A DNA stretch of 64,000 nucleotides, taken from contig NZ_KZ319340.1 in NCBI RefSeq assembly GCF_002744735.1, positions 529,030 through 593,029 on the forward strand, in the 5' to 3' direction. Position numbers and translations under genes: made by a program. The stretch is from Marinobacter guineae. Its GTDB lineage: Bacteria; Pseudomonadota; Gammaproteobacteria; Pseudomonadales; Oleiphilaceae. The notes under the pieces are model-generated. The model was not told where the DNA came from and searched no databases. It saw nothing but the letters and a program-made list of their open reading frames with translations. Positions 46,130 to 54,481 of this stretch are shown piece after piece; the first letter of the stretch is position 1; the number at the start of each line of letters is the position of its first letter.

Positions 46130-46423
46130 TTAGCCCTCGGCTTTTCCCTCGGCCTCACCTTCGCCTTCACCTTCTCCCTCGGCTTCACCTTCGCCTTCAG
46201 CTTCAGCTTTGCCCTCTGCTTCGCCTTCAGCCTTGCCTTTCGCTTCGCCTTCGGCTTCCGCCTCTCCGGCGGCGAGCATCAGGTAGCCCGGTTCAGCCGT
46301 GGCGTCGGCGGCCGATACGTTGAACGCCGAGGCACCCATAACAACCGCAAACACGGGGCCGGTATAGGCCATGCCCCGGGCAAGCTTGCCTAGCAATCTC
46401 TGTTTCTTTGTTTCTCTGGACAT
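46130..46423 (-). CDS. Glu-Gly-Ala repeat peptide, putative precursor peptide
   Basis: 97 residues. Residues 1-40 look like a leader or Sec signal: 'MSRETKKQRLLGKLARG', a hydrophobic core 'PVFAVVMGASAFNVSA' and an AxA-like end. Residues 53-97 use only Glu (18), Ala, Gly and Lys (4). Its N-terminus aligns with the cytochrome c-like protein at 43983 (MS, LL-KL-R, P23, VV, FN, then an A-rich junction and GEAE). It lies 83 bp after the TTL-PqqD-HprK gene. Probably exported; possibly a substrate of that enzyme. The function is unknown. Confidence 0.75.
   Translation of the reverse strand: MSRETKKQRLLGKLARGMAYTGPVFAVVMGASAFNVSAADATAEPGYLMLAAGEAEAEGEAKGKAEGEAEGKAEAEGEGEAEGEGEGEGEAEGKAEG
46133..46267 (-). 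repeat. Glu/Gly/Ala/Lys-coding repeat in the precursor-like gene
   Basis: 135 bases of imperfect 6-, 12- and 15-base units encoding EG, AEGE and AEGK. Similar at DNA and protein level to 44355-44522. Confidence 0.8.
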
Positions 46424-46506
46424 GATGTGTCCCCCTTGATTTAACGTAACAACCGCCAGGCGTCACGCCCGGCCTCTCCATACCCGGAGCCGAAAAGCTT
46501 TTACGC

Positions 46507-48885
46507 TCAACGGCCCCCGGATGCCTTTTGCGGTGCCTTCTCGAAACACCGCCCGGACAGCGCCGCTGCAGCGGCCTCCAGATTGTTCATATCCACCAGG
46601 TAGCACTGCCGGCTCTCCAGCCAACCCGCCAGCCTGGTGAAGCCATCGGTATCCAGCGGCCGCCCATCTTCGCCACAACAGCTGGAGATCAGATGTCTCA
46701 GGGTCTCGTTCACAGTCACGGCCTGGACTCCACTGCTATCCGGGACTGGATTTTCACTGGGAACAAGTACCGCGGGTACCCGGCCTACATAGCCCGTCAC
46801 GCCCGCTTGGGCGGCAACAAACTGACCCTCTCGGGCGGTGTCCTGCAGTGGCAGCCCCAACCCTTCAACGCAAGCCCCGTCAGAAGCCTTGAGCAGTGCA
46901 CCGCGGCCACAATCCACACGCCATTTAGTGGCCAGCGCCAAAGTCAGCGCGTCACGCAGAGACGGCTCGGAATGGCTGACCAGGAACATCCCGCTATCGG
47001 GACCGGCAACAAGACCGGCGTCTATGGCAATGTCATCGTGTCTGGCCGCATGGGTTGCCAGACAGCTCGCAAGCGCCGGAACGACCGCCGCAAGTGAAAG
47101 CCGCGAGCGGATCACCTGGCCATCCAGAATCAATGTAAAACCCGGCGTGTCCCGAACAATCTCAAGTCGTGGCAATGAATCCTTCCCCGCGTCATCGGAA
47201 ATCGCCATTGGCTCAAGCAGGCTTTCAATCCGGCTGACCAGCGGTGCACTGTCGGTAAAGAAACGTGCCCGGAAGCGACCGCAGGACAGGGCCATCGACA
47301 GCATGGTGGAGGTTTCCGGGAACGGACGCTGGCCAGGTTCGGACGTATCCCGGTCGCCCGACTGCCCCTCGGACTGAACCAGAAAACGGTTGTTGACCCA
47401 GTCCGCCAGGGTATTCCAGACATCGTTTCGTATAGCCCAGGCATCCGGGGCGGTGGGCATGCTTTTGAGGGCGGAATCCACCAGCGCCGATGCAATGTCA
47501 TCCGGCCCGGCACCCTCTGTGGCCATCAACCAGATCAGCGACGCGGTCTCGTTCAGGCTGCTCAGGTGGCCGAGGCGGGTGTCATAGAGGTAAACCTGGT
47601 CTTCGCTGAAGGTTTCCTCTGCCACCCAGCGTTCCAGCCGGGGTTGCCTCAGCGGCCGGTCAGAGAGAGCCTGGGCGACGACCCAATCGGACAACCGCGA
47701 CAGCGCCATGAAAGGCAGGTACGCCGAGGGGTTCGACCCCGGTATCAGATTTCTGAAGCCGCCGCTTCGGCCCATCTCGGCCTGGGTCTCACGAACCAGT
47801 TGCTCCACCATGGACCCGCCGGACTCCTCACCAGAGGGGCGGTTCAGGCCGAGCATTTCAACCATGTCCGCAACCATCCCGCCCTTGACCTCTTCCTCAA
47901 TGTCACCGCCACTCTCCGGGCCGGCACACACTTCCAGGGAAGGGCTGAGGTTGCACTCAAGGATCCAGGGCTTGAAGTCAGCATCGATCAGACAATCAAT
48001 GCCCATCAGCTCATAACAGCCACGGGTATCGGCGCCGATCACCCGGGAACGCTCTCGCATGGGCTCCAGGGCAGCCAGACAGGTCAGGGCAACCAGGTCT
48101 TCGATTTTGGCAAACAGGGCTTCATCGTCGTGTCCCTGTTCACGGAGCCAGGCCCGGTAACGTTCGAGATCCACGAATTCCACGGGCACGTCGGCATCCA
48201 GATTCAGGGCGTTCACATCCGGATTAGTGAGATAGCTGTAGGGATTATTCGCGTTTTCCTCGTCATAAGGCATGGAGGCCAGCTTGGCGAACCCCTGGCG
48301 ATACAAATAAACACGAAAGGGAGAAACGGAAGAGACAAGGACATACAACCGCAGAACATATTTCCGGCCGCGCATGGTGTGGGGATTTTCCAGGTACTCC
48401 TGAACCATCCAGGAGGATTCCATCGGCACGTCGGCCGGATCACCCACCAGCTGAATCCCCTTGCCCCGGGCGGCATTCTTTGGCTTGAGCAACCAGCGCT
48501 TGTCCGGATTATCCAGCGCTGCCTGCTGGAACGCATGGTAGTCCTCGGGCATTGAGAATACCTTGGGCACGAACGCCAGGCGGTCGGTCAGATGTTTGCC
48601 GCCCTTTTCCTGTCGCTCGACGCGATCCCGCAAGTCCATCAGGCTGCGGTAAAGACGGCTTTTCACCGTGAGGGCATTGTTGCCGGGGATGTGGTTAATT
48701 GTTCGCTCCGGCCCCACCTGGCTGAAAAATTCCGGGTCCGGCATACCGGTGTACCAGCAGGCATCCCAGTTTTCAGGGCCTTCGGCCCTTTGCCACAGGG
48801 ATTTATCGAGGGACTCCTCGAAGAAGCGATCCTGCTCGTAGGACCTGTTGCCACCCATCCAGTACTGACGATCATGCCGAGTCAT
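46507..48885 (-). CDS. Three-domain TTL-like ATP-grasp / PqqD-like / HprK-like protein
   Basis: 792 residues. Residues 60-345 match the tubulin-tyrosine-ligase family: 'WLLKPKNAARGKGIQLV' (131-147), 'VQEYLENPHTMRGRKYVLRL' (161-180), 'PFRVYLYRQGFAKLA' (189-203), 'YSYLTNPDVN' (216-225) and the metal-binding 'ILECNLSPSLE' (308-318). Residues 418-505 resemble PqqD, the RiPP leader-binding fold ('VYLYDTRLGHLSSLNETASLIWLM'-type, 431-454). Residues 530-780 look like an HprK-type domain whose P-loop is degenerate ('SHSEPSLRDALTLALA', 637-652). Such an enzyme could bind a leader and ligate amino acids to carboxylates of the core. It heads the cluster and has an ECF-type box upstream. Confidence 0.85.
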   Translation of the reverse strand: MTRHDRQYWMGGNRSYEQDRFFEESLDKSLWQRAEGPENWDACWYTGMPDPEFFSQVGPERTINHIPGNNALTVKSRLYRSLMDLRDRVERQEKGGKHLTDRLAFVPKVFSMPEDYHAFQQAALDNPDKRWLLKPKNAARGKGIQLVGDPADVPMESSWMVQEYLENPHTMRGRKYVLRLYVLVSSVSPFRVYLYRQGFAKLASMPYDEENANNPYSYLTNPDVNALNLDADVPVEFVDLERYRAWLREQGHDDEALFAKIEDLVALTCLAALEPMRERSRVIGADTRGCYELMGIDCLIDADFKPWILECNLSPSLEVCAGPESGGDIEEEVKGGMVADMVEMLGLNRPSGEESGGSMVEQLVRETQAEMGRSGGFRNLIPGSNPSAYLPFMALSRLSDWVVAQALSDRPLRQPRLERWVAEETFSEDQVYLYDTRLGHLSSLNETASLIWLMATEGAGPDDIASALVDSALKSMPTAPDAWAIRNDVWNTLADWVNNRFLVQSEGQSGDRDTSEPGQRPFPETSTMLSMALSCGRFRARFFTDSAPLVSRIESLLEPMAISDDAGKDSLPRLEIVRDTPGFTLILDGQVIRSRLSLAAVVPALASCLATHAARHDDIAIDAGLVAGPDSGMFLVSHSEPSLRDALTLALATKWRVDCGRGALLKASDGACVEGLGLPLQDTAREGQFVAAQAGVTGYVGRVPAVLVPSENPVPDSSGVQAVTVNETLRHLISSCCGEDGRPLDTDGFTRLAGWLESRQCYLVDMNNLEAAAAALSGRCFEKAPQKASGGR

Positions 48886-48957
48886 CTTGTCGCGCTCTCC
48901 GTTCCGGTTGTCTGTTGCCCGTCGTCAGGGCACTGATTTCTCGCGTTTCACGGTTAC

Positions 48958-48984
48958 CGACACATGAGATTTGCAACTGTTACA
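48958..48984 (-). promoter_or_regulatory. ECF-type promoter box, TTL-PqqD-HprK gene
   Basis: Minus strand: TGTAAC (48984-48979), 17 bases, GTCG (48961-48958), 73 bases before the ATG at 48885. Confidence 0.6.
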
Positions 48985-49114
48985 GAGAGGGGGAGATTTA
49001 TCTTTGACCGCGAAGAAGCGACCGCGCTGATATCATTCGCCGGGCGGATTCGGCACACTTTCGATCTGGAACCGGTCTCGGCGAATCAGCGCAAAAAGGA
49101 GAAGCAACCAGTCA

Positions 49115-49786
49115 ATGACCTTCAGAATTGCCGTAATCGCCGTGGTTTTAGCCGCTCTTACAGGGGCCTGGTGGCTGCTGCAGAGTCTCGGCATGCCGGC
49201 GGATCTCTCACCAGACACACTTTCGGAATGGCTCGGAAGCCAGGGCTCGACCGGCCCAATTCTTCTGATGCTGTTGATGATAATTGCCGTAGTAGTGGGG
49301 CCCATTCCGACCTTGCCCGTAAGCGCAACGGCAGGGCTTGCCTTCGGCATTCTCTGGGGCACCGCTATCGCAGCGACCGGCGCGCTGCTCGGGGCCATGT
49401 CCGCGTTCTGGATTGCCCGGTGCCTCGGCCGGGAGGCCATCTGCAACCGATTCCCGGACCACCCGGCGCTGGCGAGAGACGGATCTCAGCGTTTTCTGAC
49501 CATAGCCGTTCTGCTGACCCGGCTGGTTCCGGTCTTCTCCTTCGCTCTGATCAGTTACGCCGCCGGCGTTACTGCCATAAAGGCCTGGCGTTTTGCCATC
49601 GCAACCCTGGTCGGCATGCTGCCGATGACGGTGGTGTTCGCAGGCTTGGGGAACACATTCAAACTGAACCCAGTGCTAACAGTACTGGCGGGCACAGCAA
49701 TTCTCATCGTCATGATGTGGTTGCCCTGGTCCATCAGCCGACACCCTGGTTCACGGTTGGCCCGTTGGCTTCAACTGAATCAGTGA
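49115..49786 (+). CDS. TVP38/TMEM64 (DedA-like) membrane protein
   Basis: A 223-residue protein with about five hydrophobic segments. 'VVVGPIPTLPVSATAGLAFGILWGTAIAATGALLGA' (in part) and 'FLTIAVLLTRLVPVFSFALISYAAGV' are the two re-entrant motifs of the family, related to lipid scramblases. It resembles the membrane half of the fusion protein at 35802. AAGGAG lies upstream of the ATG. Divergent from the TTL cluster. Confidence 0.82.
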   Translation: MTFRIAVIAVVLAALTGAWWLLQSLGMPADLSPDTLSEWLGSQGSTGPILLMLLMIIAVVVGPIPTLPVSATAGLAFGILWGTAIAATGALLGAMSAFWIARCLGREAICNRFPDHPALARDGSQRFLTIAVLLTRLVPVFSFALISYAAGVTAIKAWRFAIATLVGMLPMTVVFAGLGNTFKLNPVLTVLAGTAILIVMMWLPWSISRHPGSRLARWLQLNQ

Positions 49787-49984
49787 CAACAAGAGCCTTA
49801 CCAGAGCCCAGGCTCCTGGCGCCAGAATCGACTCTGATTGATCGAAGAGAAAATCAAAAAAGGGTGGAGACAAGTTTTTTCCGGTGTGGGCTACAATTAA
49901 ATTGCATGCCAACGGCGGCGGGTTTGTTCTCTATAACGTACTGGCATGACACCCTGCGGATTACTACAGAAACAGGAACCACCA

Positions 49985-50335
49985 ATGACCTGGATTATCA
50001 CTAAGTACGCCATTACTGCAGCACTGGTCGTCCTGATCTCTGAGGTGGCGAAACGCAGTGACAAACTGGGCGCACTCATTGCTGCCTTACCAACTGTGAC
50101 GGTATTGGCCATGATCTGGTTGTATCTGGAAAGCCAGCCTTCGGAAAAGATCGGCAACCACGCCTGGTACACCTTCTGGTACGTACTGCCAACTCTTCCC
50201 ATGTTTCTGATCTTTCCATTCCTGTTGCCCAGGATAGGGTTTTGGCTGTCGCTGTTATCCAGTGCTGCCATCACCGTGACCTGTTTCGGTCTGTTGGCCG
50301 TTGTGGCCAAGCGATTCGGGGTTGATCTGCTCTAA
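49985..50335 (+). CDS. DUF3147-like small membrane protein
   Basis: A 116-residue protein with four hydrophobic helices ('ITKYAITAALVVLISEVAKRSDKLGALIAALP', 'WYTFWYVLPTLPMFLIFPFLL', and others), the pattern of DUF3147. The ATG at 49985 has AGGA 7 bases upstream. It is followed 40 bp later by the ADP-ribosylglycohydrolase-like gene. The 198 bp before it show only short GC hairpins. Confidence 0.7.
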   Translation: MTWIITKYAITAALVVLISEVAKRSDKLGALIAALPTVTVLAMIWLYLESQPSEKIGNHAWYTFWYVLPTLPMFLIFPFLLPRIGFWLSLLSSAAITVTCFGLLAVVAKRFGVDLL

Positions 50336-50375
50336 CGTTTCATCAGGATCACCACCGATCAATGAGGATTTGCAA

Positions 50376-51599
50376 ATGCCTAACAACGTGTCCAATAACA
50401 GAAAGCCTTCAGTAATCGCCGCTCTCTCCGGCGGCTGGGTTGCAGATGCAGCCAGCCTCGGGCTTCACTGGCTTTACGATAGCCAGCGCATCCAGGAAGT
50501 TGGTGGCGAGTCACCGGAATTCCTGCCGCCGAAGGCCGACTATTTCAAAGGCGGATTCGGTTACTTCGCTCATGATGGTAAACAGTCTGGCGACAGTAGC
50601 CACTATGGTGCGGCCACAGGGGTATTAACGGACAGTCTGCTGGCAGGTCGCGGCGAACTGAATATTCGCGATTACCAACGGCGCTTTCGCGCTTTCTTCG
50701 GCCCCGGCGGCCAGTGGCAGGGTTATATCGACAACCCTACAAGGGTGACCCTCAACAACCTGAACACCATCGAGCAGAAAGCCATTGAACAGGCGCAATC
50801 GTCCACCACAGCCGACCTGACCGATGAACAGAAACGGATACTGGTGCAGAAGGTCCTTCCTTACACCCGGAGCCTGAGTGGCGACCAACTGGCGAAGCCC
50901 GTTCGCAGGGCTATCGACCTTACCTACCATGAAACGGAGGTCCAGGAAGCTGGGGTCCACCTGGCTGAGACCATCGACCAACACCTGCTGCCGGAAAGTG
51001 GCGCCAATGACATGCAGCTGCCAGCCGTGTCCAAACTGCCACCACTAGTGGCCAGTTATTGCGGCAGCGATAAACTGATGGAGGTCACCGAAGCGGCTGT
51101 CCGGGTGACCAATCACAATGAAGACGCCGTGGCCTGGGCAAAATGCGCAGCACGGCTACTGGATCAGCTTTTCCAGGGCGAGCCCATGCCTGCAGCCTTG
51201 GATGCTGCCAGAGCCGAGGCGCCGAACCAGGAAAGTCTGACCAACGCCCAGACCGGTTCATCGCTGGGTGCGGTAAGAGCGGGGGACACATTTGGCCGTA
51301 CCTGCTATCTGCATGAAGCCATGCCAGTGATCTTTCATATTCTCAGCCATGCAACGAGTTACACTGAAGCCGTTCGCGCCAATATCCAGTGCGGAGGCGA
51401 TTCCTGTGGCCGCGCCTGGATTATCGGGCCGGCCATGGCGGCACTGCATGGTGTTGGTGGCGAATACGGTATTCCCCTGAGCTGGCTGGCCCGGATAAAA
51501 GATGCCCCGGCTATCCTCACGAATATTGAGTCACTTGTGAACGGTACATGGGCACCAATCGAGCAGCAGAACGAACCAAAAGGCTGTCCTGTGCAGTAA
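50376..51599 (+). CDS. ADP-ribosylglycohydrolase (DraG-like) family protein
   Basis: A 407-residue helical protein. 'ALSGGWVADAASLGLHWLYD' corresponds to the N-terminal Gly-Asp motif and 'IQCGGDSCGRAWIIGPAMAALHGVGG' to the C-terminal GGDxD metal motif, in which the second Asp and Thr are replaced (GGDSCGRA). The fold assignment is likely; hydrolase activity on ADP-ribose is uncertain because of this change. GAGG is 8 bases upstream of the ATG at 50376. Confidence 0.75.
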   Translation: MPNNVSNNRKPSVIAALSGGWVADAASLGLHWLYDSQRIQEVGGESPEFLPPKADYFKGGFGYFAHDGKQSGDSSHYGAATGVLTDSLLAGRGELNIRDYQRRFRAFFGPGGQWQGYIDNPTRVTLNNLNTIEQKAIEQAQSSTTADLTDEQKRILVQKVLPYTRSLSGDQLAKPVRRAIDLTYHETEVQEAGVHLAETIDQHLLPESGANDMQLPAVSKLPPLVASYCGSDKLMEVTEAAVRVTNHNEDAVAWAKCAARLLDQLFQGEPMPAALDAARAEAPNQESLTNAQTGSSLGAVRAGDTFGRTCYLHEAMPVIFHILSHATSYTEAVRANIQCGGDSCGRAWIIGPAMAALHGVGGEYGIPLSWLARIKDAPAILTNIESLVNGTWAPIEQQNEPKGCPVQ

Positions 51600-51635
51600 A
51601 AACCGCCTTTACCCGAACAGCCGGATAGCTGCTGG

Positions 51636-51830
51636 TCAATCCCGTGTTGAGGGACAGGGCGCTCCGCAGGGCGCACAAGCCGTCTCGTCCCGTTGCATCA
51701 ACGCCGTCTCTACATTGCCCTGCCCAGAGTTGAACGCGAAAGTCGGGCTCCTCAAGTGGTCCGCCATTATCAGCGTCAGAATGATACCAAGCGTCACCAG
51801 AATGCGGGTGCGACTGTAGGCTCGTTCCAT
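51636..51830 (-). CDS. Small Cys-rich exported or membrane peptide (hypothetical)
   Basis: 64 residues: one N-terminal hydrophobic helix ('ILVTLGIILTLIMADHL') and a hydrophilic tail ending 'CAPCGAPCPSTRD'. GGAGGG sits 4 bases before the ATG at 51830, and it starts 14 bases after the YeeE gene stop on the same strand, so it may be a third gene of the sulfurtransferase-YeeE operon. No family recognised. Confidence 0.45.
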   Translation of the reverse strand: MERAYSRTRILVTLGIILTLIMADHLRSPTFAFNSGQGNVETALMQRDETACAPCGAPCPSTRD

Positions 51831-51844
51831 CGTTCCCTCCCGCA

Positions 51845-53059
51845 TCAGTCAGGCAACCGGAACCACGGCCGCAACCGGATTCCAATCAGTGAGCCGACGA
51901 ACGCGCAGGCGAACCAGACCCAGGCGTGCAGGCTGGCCGAGGCAATGCCGGAGAACAGCGCGCCTATGTTGCAGCCAAAACCCAGACGGGCACCGTAGCC
52001 AAGCAGCAGGCCACCCACCACGGCAGCCAGGAACTGACGGCCTTCGGGCCGGTTTCGACTGGCTTCGTTAAACCGGTTGGCCAGGCCTGCGGCAAGCATG
52101 GCGCCCAGCAAAAGCCCAAAGTTCATCACCGAAGGAATGTTGGTCAGCACCGAATCCTTCAGGGCCATAGCGGGGTAGTCCCAGGTCCAGAACTCGAACT
52201 GGGACATGTTGACGCCCACCACTTCCAAAGCCTTGGCGCCCCAGACGTTAAAGGCAAACGTGATGCTCCAGGGCGCACCACCGATGGCCAGGGTCAGGGC
52301 ATTGCCGGCCGCGAGAATCAGGATGGCCCAGGTGAAGGGCCAGCGGCCACTGAGCAGTGTTCTGAATAACCCGTGACCCTGGCCTTTCCACAGAAGTTCA
52401 TCGCGCTCGATGGTTCCATGGGCCTTGCGCTCAATGCGGTTGACCCACCAGGCGATCAAACCGAGACCCGCGAACTGCACCAGAATGGCACCGCTGACGC
52501 CAAAGCTGTTGACCAGCGGTACCGGATCAAAACCGGGCTGGTCCAGCCACCAGGGCAGATGGATGGAGCCGAGAACCGCACCGGCAATAAAGAACACCAG
52601 CGTAACCACCATGCGGATGTTGCCGGCGCCCACGGTGAACAGGGTACCGGAGCCGCAGCCCCCACCAAGCTGCATGCCGATACCGAAAATAAAGGAGCCG
52701 ACGACGAGAGAGGTCCCCACGGGCGCTACCGCACCCACCAGCCCCGCCTGGCCACTGTGAAGCATGGGCACCATGATCAGGGAACTCAGGGCGAATAGCA
52801 GCAACTGGGCCCGCATGCTGGCGCCGCGTTTCTTGACGACAAGATTGCGCCAGCCAGCAGTAAAGCCAAATGCCCCGTGGTAAAGCGCCATGCCAAGCAC
52901 AGTGCCGATCACGAAAAGCGCCACCATGAACGGTGCCGTCTCCAGCCAGATCAGCCCGCCCAGCAGAGCAAAGCCCATAAGGGCAGTCGAAACAATAAAT
53001 CGGTCCACCTGCCAGCCGGGTTGTTGGAACCCGGGCTGGAGGACTGCGGAATCAGCCAT
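51845..53059 (-). CDS. YeeE/YedE family membrane transporter (thiosulfate/sulfur type)
   Basis: A 404-residue protein with about ten helices. Two pseudo-symmetric Cys motifs, 'LGGGCGSGTLFTVGAGN' and 'LGFGCNIGALFSGIAS', are those proposed to relay thiosulfate through the membrane in TsuA-type YeeE proteins. The gene follows an exported rhodanese by 18 bp, supporting a role in reduced-sulfur uptake. Confidence 0.87.
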   Translation of the reverse strand: MADSAVLQPGFQQPGWQVDRFIVSTALMGFALLGGLIWLETAPFMVALFVIGTVLGMALYHGAFGFTAGWRNLVVKKRGASMRAQLLLFALSSLIMVPMLHSGQAGLVGAVAPVGTSLVVGSFIFGIGMQLGGGCGSGTLFTVGAGNIRMVVTLVFFIAGAVLGSIHLPWWLDQPGFDPVPLVNSFGVSGAILVQFAGLGLIAWWVNRIERKAHGTIERDELLWKGQGHGLFRTLLSGRWPFTWAILILAAGNALTLAIGGAPWSITFAFNVWGAKALEVVGVNMSQFEFWTWDYPAMALKDSVLTNIPSVMNFGLLLGAMLAAGLANRFNEASRNRPEGRQFLAAVVGGLLLGYGARLGFGCNIGALFSGIASASLHAWVWFACAFVGSLIGIRLRPWFRLPD

Positions 53060-53077
53060 GAATAATCACTTTTCAGA

Positions 53078-54034
53078 TCAGTTAAAAAAGTCCAGAAGCT
53101 TGCCAAGGCCCCTCTTTGCCACCTGCAACGGTCGATCGCTATTCTGGGACCACTCCGCCATCGAGCCGTCATACAGTGCAACTTCATCAAAGCCCGCCAG
53201 TTCACTCAGCACAAACCAGTCTGTGGCGGCCCAATGTCCGGTATTGCAGAAGGCAATAGTGCGAGCGCCCGGGTCCAGCTCTGCCTGATTCACTCTCGCT
53301 GTGATCTCGCCTTCATCAAGATACCAGGCCTGGTTCCGCTGCCCCAGAAAGTCAGAGTGGGGAAGGCTCCGTGAACCGGGAATCGTGCCTGGAGCCTTTG
53401 CCGCCGGGGACTGGGTTTCACCGGTAAAGTAGTCACTCGGCCGAGCATCGACCAGTTGCGCCTGACTGTTGCGGGCCTCCTTTACTTCGTCCAGCGATGC
53501 GATCAGATCTTGCTGGAGGGTGCCCTTAAACTTCACCACCTCTCGCTGCTCACTCTGCCCGCTGGCATCGTTCATCCCGGCTGCCTGCCAACCGGCAAAA
53601 CCACCGTTCAAAATGGTCACCTGATCATGACCGAGCACACGGAAGGTCCAGTACACTCTGGCTGCGCTGCCAAAATCCGTCACTCCGGTTCCGGCGGGCA
53701 CGATGACCACAGTGTCATCGTTGCTGATACCCAGGCCGCCAATCAGGCGCTCGAGGCTGGCTAGTGGTGGCAAAAGACCGGCTACTCCGTCACGGCCTTC
53801 CCGCCAACCATCGCCCGTGTAACTGCTGTAGACAGACCCGGGAATGTGTGCCTTCTGGAAACTGCTGCGATCTCCACCATCATCAATACCGGAACGAACA
53901 TCCAGTACCACGAGGTCGTTACGATTCAGATTTGCATCAAGCCAGTCGGCATCCACAAGCGGCGGCGTTTTGTTTTCGTTCGCCATTGCCAATGAGCTTG
54001 CAACGATCAATACAAGGGCCAGAAGACGACTCAT
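53078..54034 (-). CDS. Exported thiosulfate sulfurtransferase (rhodanese)
   Basis: A 318-residue protein with a signal peptide ('LLALVLIVASSLAMA') and two rhodanese domains. The N-terminal one ('LVVLDVRSGIDDGGDRSSFQKAHIPGSVY') is non-catalytic; the C-terminal has the active-site loop 'FCNTGHWA' with the persulfide Cys. It would transfer sulfane sulfur in the periplasm, next to the YeeE transporter. AAGGAG is 7 bases before the ATG. Confidence 0.88.
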   Translation of the reverse strand: MSRLLALVLIVASSLAMANENKTPPLVDADWLDANLNRNDLVVLDVRSGIDDGGDRSSFQKAHIPGSVYSSYTGDGWREGRDGVAGLLPPLASLERLIGGLGISNDDTVVIVPAGTGVTDFGSAARVYWTFRVLGHDQVTILNGGFAGWQAAGMNDASGQSEQREVVKFKGTLQQDLIASLDEVKEARNSQAQLVDARPSDYFTGETQSPAAKAPGTIPGSRSLPHSDFLGQRNQAWYLDEGEITARVNQAELDPGARTIAFCNTGHWAATDWFVLSELAGFDEVALYDGSMAEWSQNSDRPLQVAKRGLGKLLDFFN

Positions 54035-54164
54035 GATGCTTCTCCTTCGTTGCGAATTCTTGAATGATCATTATGAATCGCAGGGAGAGGAATGCATAGG
54101 CCCGTTTTAATCGTATTTTGTTATATCGAAATCCCGGATTTTTTGCCACACCCGAACGTTAATC

Positions 54165-54192
54165 TGTAACGCAACCCAACACTGCGGTGTCT
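54165..54192 (+). promoter_or_regulatory. ECF-type promoter box, first small exported peptide
   Basis: TGTAAC (54165-54170), 18 bases, GTCT (54189-54192) continuing as GTCTATA; 74 bases before the ATG. Spacer one base longer than the other sites. Confidence 0.55.
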
Positions 54193-54265
54193 ATACCCCG
54201 TAAGCGAGGCCTGCTCCTATACGATTCAGACCCCGCATTTCATCGAAACGAACGAGGTACAGACC

Positions 54266-54424
54266 ATGAGAAAGTTGACACTGATTTTCGCTGCTATCGC
54301 CCTTTCATTCTCTGCAACAACCGCCCTGGCCATGAACGGTCAGGCAGACAGGTATCATGAGGCGCAGAGCTACCCGGGTAAGGCCGTCGAGCAGATTGCT
54401 GACGTAAAAGTATCTGCGAGATAA
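54266..54424 (+). CDS. Small exported peptide (52 residues)
   Basis: A short gene with a clear signal peptide: 'MRKLTLIFAAIALSFSATTA' then 'LA-MNGQADRYHEAQSYPGK'. The mature part would be about 30 residues, charged, without Cys. GAGG lies 8 bases upstream; an ECF-type box and a strong terminator frame it as a single-gene transcript. No family recognised. Confidence 0.7.
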   Translation: MRKLTLIFAAIALSFSATTALAMNGQADRYHEAQSYPGKAVEQIADVKVSAR

Positions 54425-54432
54425 CCCGCAAC

Positions 54433-54470
54433 GAAAAAGGCCGCTATTCTCCGGAATAGCGGCCTTTTTC
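54433..54470. terminator. Bidirectional intrinsic terminator
   Basis: Perfect 17-bp stem GAAAAAGGCCGCTATTC / complement (54433-54449 and 54454-54470) with a 4-base loop and A/T runs at both ends. It ends the small peptide gene and, on the other strand, the DUF547 gene. Confidence 0.9.
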
Positions 54471-54481
54471 ATGGCTATTTT

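Noticed and set aside
44355..46267. Repeats that at first look like a CRISPR or minisatellite array
   Set aside because: Units are short, irregular, in frame and lack unique spacers; they encode Glu/Ala/Gly tails.
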